A stretch of DNA of 64,000 nucleotides from an uncultured Bacteroidales bacterium. GTDB lineage: Bacteria; Bacteroidota; Bacteroidia; Bacteroidales; UBA11471. The stretch lies in the NCBI GenBank assembly GCA_947625885.1, contig CANQQA010000001.1, positions 124,001 through 188,000 on the forward strand. The letters are read 5' to 3'. Shown in pieces: positions 35,041-43,058 of the stretch. A program made the position numbers and the translations under genes. Position 1 is the stretch's first letter, and every line of letters starts with the position of its first letter. The notes under the pieces are model-generated. The model did no database searches, had not been told where the DNA came from, and saw nothing but the letters and a program-made list of their open reading frames with translations.

Positions 35041-36501
35041 ATGCTCAGACAGGAACAGAAACTGCAACAACGACAAACGCTGTCGCCTCAACAAATACAG
35101 GCGATACGGCTTATCGAACTGTCTGAAATAGAGCTTGAAGAGCAGATAAAGCAGGAGCTTATCGACAACCCTGCGCTCGAAGAAGCCGAAGACTTCGCCA
35201 CCGCCGACAATGCTGCCGAAACCGTTTCCGATACCGACGAAACCGCCGGCGGAGAAGAGAGTGCGGAAGAGCTGCTGATGGGCGACTACCGAAACGAAGA
35301 CGATATGCCGGCTTACCTCGACCGCGACTCCGGCGGCGAGAACCGCCCGCACGACGACATACCTTTCGCCGGCGGAACGAGTTTTCACGAACATCTGACG
35401 GAGCAGCTGCAACTGCGAGATATTTCGGAAGACGACCGGAAGATTGCCGAGTACATCATCGGCAACATCGACGACAACGGCTACCTGCAACGCACCCTGC
35501 CGGCGATAGCCGACGACTTGCTGTTCCAGACCGGCACGGAAACACCGGTCGAAAAATTGCAGGAGCTGCTGCAAGTCATACAGGATTTCGACCCCGCCGG
35601 CGTGGGCGCATCGAATCTGCAAGAGTGCCTGCTGCTGCAACTGGAACGCAAGCGCGGCACCGACGCCGTGCGGCTGGCATACGATATCATCGACAAGGCT
35701 TTCGACGCGTTCGGCAAACGCCATTACGAAAAAATAGCCCGCCAATTCGGCATCGGTGAAGATGCATTGAAAGCTGCCATACAGGAGATTGCGCAACTCA
35801 ATCCCAAACCCGGAAGCAGCTGGAACGACGCTTTCACGGAGAATATGAACCGCATCAGTCCCGATTTCTTCGTCGATGAAAACGACGGCGAACTGACGCT
35901 CAACCTCAACAACAGCCACATTCCGGCGCTGCGCATCAGCCGCAGCTACAACGAAATGCTGGCAGACTACGCGGGTAACAAAGCCAACCGGACAAACGAA
36001 CGCCGCGACGCACTCCTGTTCATCAAACAGAAAATCGACGCCGCCCAGTCGTTCATCAACGCCGTGCAACAGCGGCAACAGACGCTCTCGGCGACGATGC
36101 AAGCCATTCTCGAACGCCAGCGCGATTTCTTTCTCTCAGGCGACGAAAGCCGGCTGCGCCCCATGATTTTGCGCGACATCGCCGAACGCACGGGCTACGA
36201 CATATCGACCATATCGCGCGCCACAAGCAACAAATATGTACAAACCGCTTTCGGCATCTATCCGTTGAAATATTTTTTCTCCGAGTCGATGCAGAACGAT
36301 GCCGGCGACGAATTTTCGACACGGGAAATAAAAAAGATTCTGAAAGAGAGCATCGAGGGCGAAGACAAACAGTCGCCCCTCACCGACGACCGGCTGTGCG
36401 AACTGCTGCGCGAAAAGGGTTACGCCATAGCCCGCCGCACGGTGGCGAAGTATCGCGAACAGCTCGGCATTCCGGTTGCCCGCCTGCGCAAATTTCTGTA
36501 A
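35041..36501 (+). CDS. rpoN: RNA polymerase sigma-54 factor
   Basis: This 486-residue protein is RpoN, which recruits RNA polymerase to -24/-12 promoters that need an AAA+ activator. Region I at the N terminus is Gln/Leu-rich (LRQEQKLQQRQTLSPQQIQAIRL, LIDNPALEE). An acidic region II follows, then the core-binding and HTH parts. The RpoN box ARRTVAKYRE is near the C terminus. I chose the ATG at 35041 because the homology starts there; upstream in-frame sequence belongs to the HAD gene. No activator gene or GG-N10-GC promoter was recognised in the window. Confidence 0.96.
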   Translation: MLRQEQKLQQRQTLSPQQIQAIRLIELSEIELEEQIKQELIDNPALEEAEDFATADNAAETVSDTDETAGGEESAEELLMGDYRNEDDMPAYLDRDSGGENRPHDDIPFAGGTSFHEHLTEQLQLRDISEDDRKIAEYIIGNIDDNGYLQRTLPAIADDLLFQTGTETPVEKLQELLQVIQDFDPAGVGASNLQECLLLQLERKRGTDAVRLAYDIIDKAFDAFGKRHYEKIARQFGIGEDALKAAIQEIAQLNPKPGSSWNDAFTENMNRISPDFFVDENDGELTLNLNNSHIPALRISRSYNEMLADYAGNKANRTNERRDALLFIKQKIDAAQSFINAVQQRQQTLSATMQAILERQRDFFLSGDESRLRPMILRDIAERTGYDISTISRATSNKYVQTAFGIYPLKYFFSESMQNDAGDEFSTREIKKILKESIEGEDKQSPLTDDRLCELLREKGYAIARRTVAKYREQLGIPVARLRKFL

Positions 36502-36505
36502 CGCC

Positions 36506-37126
36506 ATGAAGACAATTGCCCGCATATTTTCACTCCTGACACACCCCTATCTCCTGCCCTTTTACGGCAGCATGATAGCCGTTGAATGCAGCTATATCGG
36601 CGAGCTCGCGTTCATTTTCAAAATTTTTATCTGCGGCGGATTCCTGTTCTTCGCCGGCGTGCTGCCAGTCGTTTTTCAATTGCTGTACCGTTTTTTCACC
36701 CGAAAAAAAGAAGACAACGGCAGTTCCCATAAAATAGGGTTGTTCTTTTATGCGACGATGCTGCTGTTTTGCAGCCTGTTCGCCGCACGACTGAATCTGC
36801 CCATGTGGTTTCAGAATTACACGGCTGGCGCATTCGTGGCGGCAATCATCACGTGCATCATCAACTATTGCGGCTGGCGCATAAGCATCTACATGACAAG
36901 CCTCGGCGCATTGTGGGCACTGATGTATTTCATGCACGTCGCCCTGTCGGGCATACCGCTCGGCGTGCTCATCGTCCTCATATTGACGACCGGCGCAACA
37001 GCCACCGCCCGTATGCTGCTCGACAAAAACGACCTGTTGCAGATTTCCGCCGGTCTGCTCTGCGGATTTCTCTGCACGCTCCTGTTACCGATTTTACAAC
37101 TCACACTTATTGCTATTTTCCAATGA
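36506..37126 (+). CDS. Hypothetical polytopic membrane protein
   Basis: This 206-residue protein has about six hydrophobic helices (LPFYGSMIAVECSYI; IFKIFICGGFLFFAGVLPVVFQLL; IGLFFYATMLLFCSLFA; FVAAIITCIINYCGW; ALWALMYFMHVALSG; the C-terminal LLCGFLCTLLLPILQLTLIA). I do not recognise a catalytic motif; a PAP2-like phosphatase was considered, but the KxxxxxxRP and SxHxxxxx signatures are missing. It lies 4 bases after rpoN and its TGA overlaps the purE ATG (ATGA), so translation may be coupled. Function unknown. Confidence 0.75.
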   Translation: MKTIARIFSLLTHPYLLPFYGSMIAVECSYIGELAFIFKIFICGGFLFFAGVLPVVFQLLYRFFTRKKEDNGSSHKIGLFFYATMLLFCSLFAARLNLPMWFQNYTAGAFVAAIITCIINYCGWRISIYMTSLGALWALMYFMHVALSGIPLGVLIVLILTTGATATARMLLDKNDLLQISAGLLCGFLCTLLLPILQLTLIAIFQ

Positions 37127-37629
37127 ATCCTATCGTCAGCATCATCATGGGCAGCACTTCCGACCTGCCCGTCATGGAGAAAGCCGCTCAACTGTTGAAC
37201 GACTTTGAAATTCCGTTTGAAATGAATGCCCTTTCCGCCCACCGCACGCCCGAAGAGGTGGAACACTTCGCCAAGAACGCCGAAGGCAGAGGGTTGAAAG
37301 TCATCATCGCTGCTGCCGGCATGGCAGCGCATCTGCCGGGCGTCATTGCGGCATCGACACCGCTGCCGGTCATCGGCGTGCCTATCGACTCCACCCTCGA
37401 CGGCATGGACGCCCTGCTCGCTATCGTGCAGATGCCTCCGGGCATTCCCGTCGCCACCGTCGGCATCAACGGCGCTCTCAATGCCGCCATACTTGCCGTG
37501 CAGATGCTTTCGCTCGAAGACAAGCGGATTGCCGAACGGCTGAAAACCTACAAAAAGGGGCTGGCGAAAAAAATCGTCGATGCCAACGAAAAACTCGCGC
37601 AAGTGAAATATCCGTTTAAGACCAACTAA
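37123..37629 (+). CDS. purE: N5-carboxyaminoimidazole ribonucleotide mutase
   Basis: This 168-residue class I PurE interconverts N5-CAIR and CAIR in purine synthesis. Signatures are [15 protein letters not shown], the SAHRTPEEV loop with the catalytic His, and [24 protein letters not shown]. The start at 37123 overlaps the upstream stop (ATGA). Its neighbour ispG follows after 19 bases. No purK gene is adjacent. Confidence 0.96.
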   Translation: MNPIVSIIMGSTSDLPVMEKAAQLLNDFEIPFEMNALSAHRTPEEVEHFAKNAEGRGLKVIIAAAGMAAHLPGVIAASTPLPVIGVPIDSTLDGMDALLAIVQMPPGIPVATVGINGALNAAILAVQMLSLEDKRIAERLKTYKKGLAKKIVDANEKLAQVKYPFKTN

Positions 37630-37648
37630 CCGGCACACATACACCATC

Positions 37649-39454
37649 ATGGACTTTTTCAATTACCGGCGTCGGAACAGCACGACAACGCGCATAGGCA
37701 ACACGCCTCTGGGCGGCGACAACCCCATACGCATACAGTCGATGACCAACACCCCCACGCACGAAACCGCACCGAGCGTGGAGCAGTGTATCCGCATCAT
37801 CGACGCCGGCGCCGACTATGTGCGCCTGACGGCGCAGGGCACCCGCGAAGCGGAAAATCTCGCCAACATCGAAAACGAGCTGCACCGACGGAGCTACCAT
37901 ACGCCGTTGGTGGCGGACATACATTTCAATCCGCACGTCGCCGAAGCAGCCGCCGCCATCGTGGAAAAAGTCCGCATCAATCCGGGAAACTTCATCGACA
38001 GCGCTCGCACCTTCAAACACCTCGAATACACCGACGAAGAGTATGCCGGCGAACTGGCGCGCCTGCGCGAGCGGCTCGTCCGCCTGCTCGATATATGCAA
38101 GGCGCACGGCACCGCCATACGCATCGGCGTCAATCACGGTTCGCTCTCCGACCGCATCATGAGCCGGTACGGCGACACGCCGGCAGGCATCGTGGAGTCG
38201 TGCATGGAATTTCTGCGCGTATGCCGCGACGAGAATTTCAACGATGTGGTACTGTCGATTAAGGCATCGAACACGGTCGTCATGGTGCAATCGGTGCGCA
38301 TGCTGTTGGCTGCCATGGAGAAAGAAGATATGCACTACCCGCTGCACTTGGGCGTTACCGAAGCGGGCGAAGGCGAGGACGGTCGCATAAAATCGGCGGT
38401 AGGCATCGGCACGCTGCTTGCCGACGGCATAGGCGACACCGTGCGGGTATCGTTGAGCGAAGCGCCCGAAGCGGAAATTCCGGTCGCCCGCAAACTCGTC
38501 GATTACATCACTGCCCGTGCGGGACACGCTTTCATCGAGGGAACACCGGCTGCCGATTACGATTTCACCGCCATGCAGCGGCGCAAAAGCCGCACCGTCG
38601 GAGAGGTGGGCGGCGACAAAGCCCCTGTTACGATAACCGACCGACAGCCCCATACGGGTATGCCTGCCGACTATTCCTGCCATGCCGACGGCAACGGAAT
38701 GCGCATCGTACCCTGCGAAAAATACACGGGACAACCCGATACATTCCCGCTCTTCACGACGGCGGAACTTGCAGCGCTTGCCGCCTGCCGGAGCGAGAAA
38801 AAATTTTTGCTGCTCTCCTACCCGCAACTCGACACGGCGGTGTGGAACGTGCTGGATTCGGACAAGAGCGTCATCGCCGTGCTGACAAGCCGGCACGCCA
38901 ATCCGGTGGGCGAATGCCGCGCCTTTTTCCACCGGCTGCTGCGGCGCGGCTGCACCGTTCCGGTGGTCGTACAGCTCTCTTATAAAGAGAACGAGGTCGA
39001 AAATCTGCAACTGAAAGCGGCTGCCGACTTCGGCGCCCTGCTGCTCGACGGCTTTGCCGACGGCATCTGGCTGCGGAACGAAGGCACCATTCCCGACGAC
39101 AAAATCACGGGCTGTATGTATGGCATTTTACAAGCTGCCCGTCGGCGCATGAGCCACACGGAATACATATCGTGTCCGGGCTGCGGTCGTACGCTTTTCG
39201 ACCTCGAAAAAACAATCGCCCGCATAAAGGCGGCGACATCGCACCTGAAAACATTGAAAATCGGCGTCATGGGCTGCATCGTAAACGGTCCGGGCGAAAT
39301 GGCGGACGCCGACTACGGGTATGTGGGCGCGGGCAGAAACCGTGTCAGCCTCTACAAAAACAAAACGTGCGTACTCAAAAACATTCCCGAAGAAGAAGCC
39401 GTAGAGCACCTCATCGCCCTCATCAAGGAAAACGGCGACTGGACCGAACCTTAA
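37649..39454 (+). CDS. ispG: 4-hydroxy-3-methylbut-2-en-1-yl diphosphate synthase (flavodoxin), long form
   Basis: This 601-residue [4Fe-4S] enzyme converts MEcPP to HMBPP in the MEP isoprenoid pathway. The N-terminal TIM-barrel part has GNTPLGGDNPIRIQSMTNT and LGVTEAGEGEDG. A large extra domain (about residues 290-480) is inserted before the C-terminal iron-sulfur part, which carries CPGCGRTLFDLE and GCIVNGPGEM with the cluster cysteines. The insert gives the plant/Bacteroidota/Chlamydia long architecture (E. coli IspG is about 370). It shares a forward run with purE. Confidence 0.96.
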   Translation: MDFFNYRRRNSTTTRIGNTPLGGDNPIRIQSMTNTPTHETAPSVEQCIRIIDAGADYVRLTAQGTREAENLANIENELHRRSYHTPLVADIHFNPHVAEAAAAIVEKVRINPGNFIDSARTFKHLEYTDEEYAGELARLRERLVRLLDICKAHGTAIRIGVNHGSLSDRIMSRYGDTPAGIVESCMEFLRVCRDENFNDVVLSIKASNTVVMVQSVRMLLAAMEKEDMHYPLHLGVTEAGEGEDGRIKSAVGIGTLLADGIGDTVRVSLSEAPEAEIPVARKLVDYITARAGHAFIEGTPAADYDFTAMQRRKSRTVGEVGGDKAPVTITDRQPHTGMPADYSCHADGNGMRIVPCEKYTGQPDTFPLFTTAELAALAACRSEKKFLLLSYPQLDTAVWNVLDSDKSVIAVLTSRHANPVGECRAFFHRLLRRGCTVPVVVQLSYKENEVENLQLKAAADFGALLLDGFADGIWLRNEGTIPDDKITGCMYGILQAARRRMSHTEYISCPGCGRTLFDLEKTIARIKAATSHLKTLKIGVMGCIVNGPGEMADADYGYVGAGRNRVSLYKNKTCVLKNIPEEEAVEHLIALIKENGDWTEP

Positions 39455-39538
39455 CCCATTCACCCGCCCCGAAAGAAAAAACTTTCGCCCCAAACGATTG
39501 TTATAAAGGAAAAATCATAAAAAATTTTTCAATCAATT

Positions 39539-40126
39539 ATGGAGACAAAATTTTCTTTTTGGGGTAAAAGCCGCTATTGGTGGGCGGTATTGACGGTAGG
39601 CGTATTGCTGATACCGTGCGGTATATGGTTCATGTTCAGACCCGCAGCCGGATATGCTATCATTTCGATGCTGCTGGGTTGGGCACTGGTGGTACTGGGA
39701 GCGATACAGCTCGTCATTGCGGGCGACGTCGAGCGCAACCGCAGCGGGTGGGGCTGGTGGCTCGCCGGAGGCATATTCGATCTGTTCATCGGATTTCTAC
39801 TCATCAGCCACCTGCTGTTGAGCGAATCGCTGCTCCCCTACTTCTTCGCTTTTATACTGCTGTACAGAGGAATAAAGTACATCGTGTCGGGTCTGGCACA
39901 GAGCCGGCGAAACAAAGGGTGGTGGCTCTATCTGCTGAACGGCATTCTGCTCCTGCTGTTTTCGTTTTTCTTTTTCTTCTCGCCGCTGGCGGCAAGCGTG
40001 GTTATCGTTTACCTGTGCGCCATCGCTTTCGTCTATTGGGGCGCGATGCTTATCATCTTTTCCCTCGATTTGAAACCCGACAAAAACGATATGCACCGCA
40101 ACGGGACGGAAATAGCTATCGGGTGA
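39539..40126 (+). CDS. DUF308 (HdeD-like) membrane protein
   Basis: This 195-residue integral membrane protein has six hydrophobic helices in three pairs, matching the HdeD/DUF308 family (AVLTVGVLLIPCGIWFMFRPAAG; IISMLLGWALVVLGAIQLV; GGIFDLFIGFLLI). HdeD is linked to acid resistance in enterobacteria; a role here is not known. The upstream 84 bases are A-rich without a recognised promoter. A strong terminator follows at 40148. Confidence 0.82.
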   Translation: METKFSFWGKSRYWWAVLTVGVLLIPCGIWFMFRPAAGYAIISMLLGWALVVLGAIQLVIAGDVERNRSGWGWWLAGGIFDLFIGFLLISHLLLSESLLPYFFAFILLYRGIKYIVSGLAQSRRNKGWWLYLLNGILLLLFSFFFFFSPLAASVVIVYLCAIAFVYWGAMLIIFSLDLKPDKNDMHRNGTEIAIG

Positions 40127-40147
40127 AAAAAACATGTATGTCCTTAA

Positions 40148-40189
40148 AAAAGCGAAAAACGCCGGATAATTCCGACGTTTTTCGCTTTT
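40148..40189 (+). terminator. Strong intrinsic terminator after the DUF308 gene
   Basis: A 14-bp perfect outer stem (AAAAGCGAAAAACG 40148-40161 / CGTTTTTCGCTTTT 40176-40189) encloses an inner CGGA/TCCG stem with TAAT loop. The A-rich 5' arm and T-rich 3' arm could stop transcription in both directions. Confidence 0.88.
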
Positions 40190-40227
40190 ATTCACAACTT
40201 GTTTATGATTTTTTGCTTACATCTTTT

Positions 40228-40235
40228 TATCTTTG
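40228..40235 (+). promoter_or_regulatory. -7 promoter box of the Trp-rich protein gene
   Basis: TATCTTTG matches the TAnnTTTG box and lies 82 bases before the ATG at 40318. No -33 box with normal spacing was found. A purine-rich AAAGGAG is present a few bases before the start codon, unusual for this phylum. Confidence 0.55.
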
Positions 40236-40317
40236 TATATTTGATTTCACTTAAACGTTCGCGTCCGATTTTCGTCTAAAAGAAAAGCGCGAAAGCGTGC
40301 ATGAAAGGAGAATGATT

Positions 40318-41352
40318 ATGAAAACCGCAAACCGCATCGGAATGTTTCTGCTTCTGCTCGTATTGCCCGGCATCGCCGCAGGACAATACTACGACGACCT
40401 GTACATACGTCCGAGCGATAAAAAGCATAAAGAGAAAAAGGTTGAAAAGGTCGAAAACGTACAGCGACAACCTGCCGCAGAAGTCATCGTCGAAACCGCA
40501 CCTGCCGACGACAACGCCATCGACAGCGATTGGAATGTCGATGCCTACAACCGCCGTTACGCGACGACAGACACCACGCTCGCCACACTGCCCGCTGCCG
40601 AAACCGAAACGATAAGCGGCGACGGCTATTACCTGAACGGATTCAACGGCTCGCAGAGCGACTTGGAATATGCCGAGCGCATACGCCGTTTCCACAATCC
40701 GCGTTTCACCATACACATCACCGACCCCGCCTATACCGATATATATTTGTTGGATTCCTACGACTGGAACGTATATATCGACAGAAATTTCGCTTTCGTT
40801 ACCCCGACATGGACAAATCCCTATTATTGGGATTATAGGTGGGCGCCTTACAGTTGGTCGTGGTCGTGGCGATGGGACCCGTTTTATTGGGGATTCGGTT
40901 ATACGCACTACGGATATTGGGGCAGTCCTTATTGGGCATGGAACTATCCGCCATACCATGGCGGGTGGTATGCACCGCCGGCACCTCCCCGTCCCGATTA
41001 TCGTCCGCAACCGTCCCGCCCCTCGCACAACCCGGGCGGGTGGAGCAGCCGTCGTCCTGCGTCCGTGCAGCCGAACAGGGGAACGTCGGGCAACCGGACC
41101 ATTACCAACCAACAGGGACAACGGGTGCGCACGGGCAATACTTCACGCTCGGCACAACGGCAGAACAATCAATCCGCTCCGCGTCAAAACAATTATAACA
41201 GCAACAACAACCGTCAATCCTACACGCCGAGCTACAACACCGGCACCCGCAGCGGCAGCATGAGCAGCGGTGGAGGTGGCGGCGGCAGCCGAAGCGGCGG
41301 CTTTTCTTCCGGAAGCGCAGGCGGCGGAGGAGGCAGTCGCAGCCGAAGATAA
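40318..41352 (+). CDS. Secreted low-complexity protein with Trp/Tyr-rich core and Gly/Ser/Arg tail
   Basis: This 344-residue protein has a signal peptide (MKTANRIGMFLLLLVLPGIAAGQ) and a charged segment (KKHKEKKVEKVENVQ). A segment with a conserved look follows (GSQSDLEYAERIRRFHNPRFTIHITDP, then YDWNVYID). Next comes a 58-residue stretch with 12 tryptophans and many tyrosines (bases 40807-40980), then Pro/Arg/Asn/Gln-rich sequence and a poly-Gly/Ser/Arg end. I do not recognise an enzyme. The composition suggests a surface or periplasmic structural or adhesive protein. ATGs at 40297 and 40312 are alternative starts; AAAGGAG favours 40312 or 40318. The FadL-like gene follows after 18 bases. Confidence 0.8.
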   Translation: MKTANRIGMFLLLLVLPGIAAGQYYDDLYIRPSDKKHKEKKVEKVENVQRQPAAEVIVETAPADDNAIDSDWNVDAYNRRYATTDTTLATLPAAETETISGDGYYLNGFNGSQSDLEYAERIRRFHNPRFTIHITDPAYTDIYLLDSYDWNVYIDRNFAFVTPTWTNPYYWDYRWAPYSWSWSWRWDPFYWGFGYTHYGYWGSPYWAWNYPPYHGGWYAPPAPPRPDYRPQPSRPSHNPGGWSSRRPASVQPNRGTSGNRTITNQQGQRVRTGNTSRSAQRQNNQSAPRQNNYNSNNNRQSYTPSYNTGTRSGSMSSGGGGGGSRSGGFSSGSAGGGGGSRSRR

Positions 41353-41370
41353 TTTGCTAAAAAACTAAAC

Positions 41371-42987
41371 ATGAACAAGATTCTAAAATATATATCATTC
41401 GCCCTGTTGTTCGCGGCAGGAAGCACGGGCATCGGACGGGCACAGTCGGCAACGGAAGCGTTGCGCATGAGCGACACCGACCTTTTCGGGTCGGCACGAT
41501 TCGTAAGCATGGGCGGAGCCTTCACCTCGTTAGGCGGCGACATCAGCAGCTTGTCGCAGAATCCGGCAGGCATCGGCGTATTCCGCTCGTCGGAAGTCGC
41601 TGCCACGATGAACATCGCCATTCAATCCACCCAAATCGACAACCTGCCGGGCAACTCCGACATACACTCTTCACGCGTACTTTTCGACAACATAGGAATC
41701 GTGGGAACGATGCGTTTCGGCGAAAACGCGACGGTTGCCAATATCAACTTCGGTGCCGCCTACAACCGGCGACAGCATTTTTCGCAAAACTATCGCATAA
41801 ACTACGCAGCCCTGAACGGCTCGCTGTCCAACGCCATAGCCGGACTATGCACCGACGCGCCTGCCAACCTCACCTATTCTTCCGGCGCAGCTTGGCTCGA
41901 CGTACTTGCATACGACAATTTTCTGACCCGCTCCATCGGACAGGCAGGAAGAGGAGACTGGATATATGAAGGTCTGTATGCCGGCGGACAAACGAGCGGC
42001 AGCGGCTTCCTCGATATGCAGGAAAAGGGCTACGACAACGAATATACGTTCAACTTCGGCGGCAACATCGCCAACCGGCTGTTTTTCGGCATCGGGCTGG
42101 GTATCGACGATTTGAAATACCAAGTGGTGTCGTATTACGAAGAAACGCTTGCCGGCACGCAGGGCGAAACGGAACTCACCGATGACGACGGCAACCCACA
42201 TTTCTACCCGATTTCCGCTTCCGACTACTCGCTGTACAACGAGCTCTCCACACGGGGCACGGGCGTGAATTTCAAAGTCGGACTTATCGGCTACATCACC
42301 GATTCGTGGCGGGTGGGCATCGCCGTGCATACGCCAACCTACTTTTCGCTTACGCGAACGGCATATGGCGACATCGTCAACGATTACATTTATACCGATG
42401 AGGTGGGTGAAGTTTCGGCAAATTCGGAAAGCAACACGCCGGTGTCGGAAACGGATTTCCGCCTGCGCACACCGATGAAAGTCATGGCGGGCACCTCCTA
42501 TATGTTCGGCACGAAAGCCATTTTGAGCGTCGATTACGAATTTACCGCCAACAAGCGCATGAAGATGTTTGAGCGCGACGGATTTGAATATACGTATGAC
42601 AATCAAGATATTAAGGATTATCTGAAAAACAGCCACACCATACGGGTGGGTGCCGAATACCGCATTCTGCCGCAATTGAGCGTGCGTGCCGGATATACCC
42701 TTACGACCACGCCCGTATCGGACGCTTGGCTCGACAATACCGTCTACGTGCCGACCGCCGGCACGCTGCCGCACTATACGCTGAACCGCTCGAAACAAGC
42801 CTATTCGGCAGGATTGGGCTACCGGTTCAAACGTGCCTATATCGACGCCGCCTACCAACACCGCTGCAACAAAAACGAAGTAATGGCATATTCGGCTGTT
42901 CCCGACAAACAAATTTCGGGTGCAAAAAATGTTCGTGCGATAACGAAAAATAACAACATAATTATTACCTTTGGAGTAAAATTTTAG
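41371..42987 (+). CDS. FadL/OmpP1/TodX-like outer-membrane transport protein
   Basis: This 538-residue outer-membrane barrel has a signal peptide ending GIGRAQ (about residue 25). The FadL-family start reads ARFVSMGGAFTSLGGDISSLSQNPAGIGVFRSSEVA, with the NPAG motif. The C terminus ends NNNIIITFGVKF, as in outer-membrane strands. Members form long-chain fatty acid or hydrophobic compound channels; the ligand here is unknown. It lies 18 bases after the Trp-rich protein gene and is probably co-expressed. Confidence 0.9.
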   Translation: MNKILKYISFALLFAAGSTGIGRAQSATEALRMSDTDLFGSARFVSMGGAFTSLGGDISSLSQNPAGIGVFRSSEVAATMNIAIQSTQIDNLPGNSDIHSSRVLFDNIGIVGTMRFGENATVANINFGAAYNRRQHFSQNYRINYAALNGSLSNAIAGLCTDAPANLTYSSGAAWLDVLAYDNFLTRSIGQAGRGDWIYEGLYAGGQTSGSGFLDMQEKGYDNEYTFNFGGNIANRLFFGIGLGIDDLKYQVVSYYEETLAGTQGETELTDDDGNPHFYPISASDYSLYNELSTRGTGVNFKVGLIGYITDSWRVGIAVHTPTYFSLTRTAYGDIVNDYIYTDEVGEVSANSESNTPVSETDFRLRTPMKVMAGTSYMFGTKAILSVDYEFTANKRMKMFERDGFEYTYDNQDIKDYLKNSHTIRVGAEYRILPQLSVRAGYTLTTTPVSDAWLDNTVYVPTAGTLPHYTLNRSKQAYSAGLGYRFKRAYIDAAYQHRCNKNEVMAYSAVPDKQISGAKNVRAITKNNNIIITFGVKF

Positions 42988-43058
42988 ACACAACGGCTTC
43001 TGCGGTCTGTTATGAACACATCGGGAAGCGAAGAGACAAACCTTTCTATAAAAAAAAC

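Noticed and set aside
41260-41345. Gly/Ser codon repeats as possible CRISPR or tandem repeat locus
   Set aside because: The repeats are in-frame GGC/AGC codons of a low-complexity protein tail, without regular spacers.
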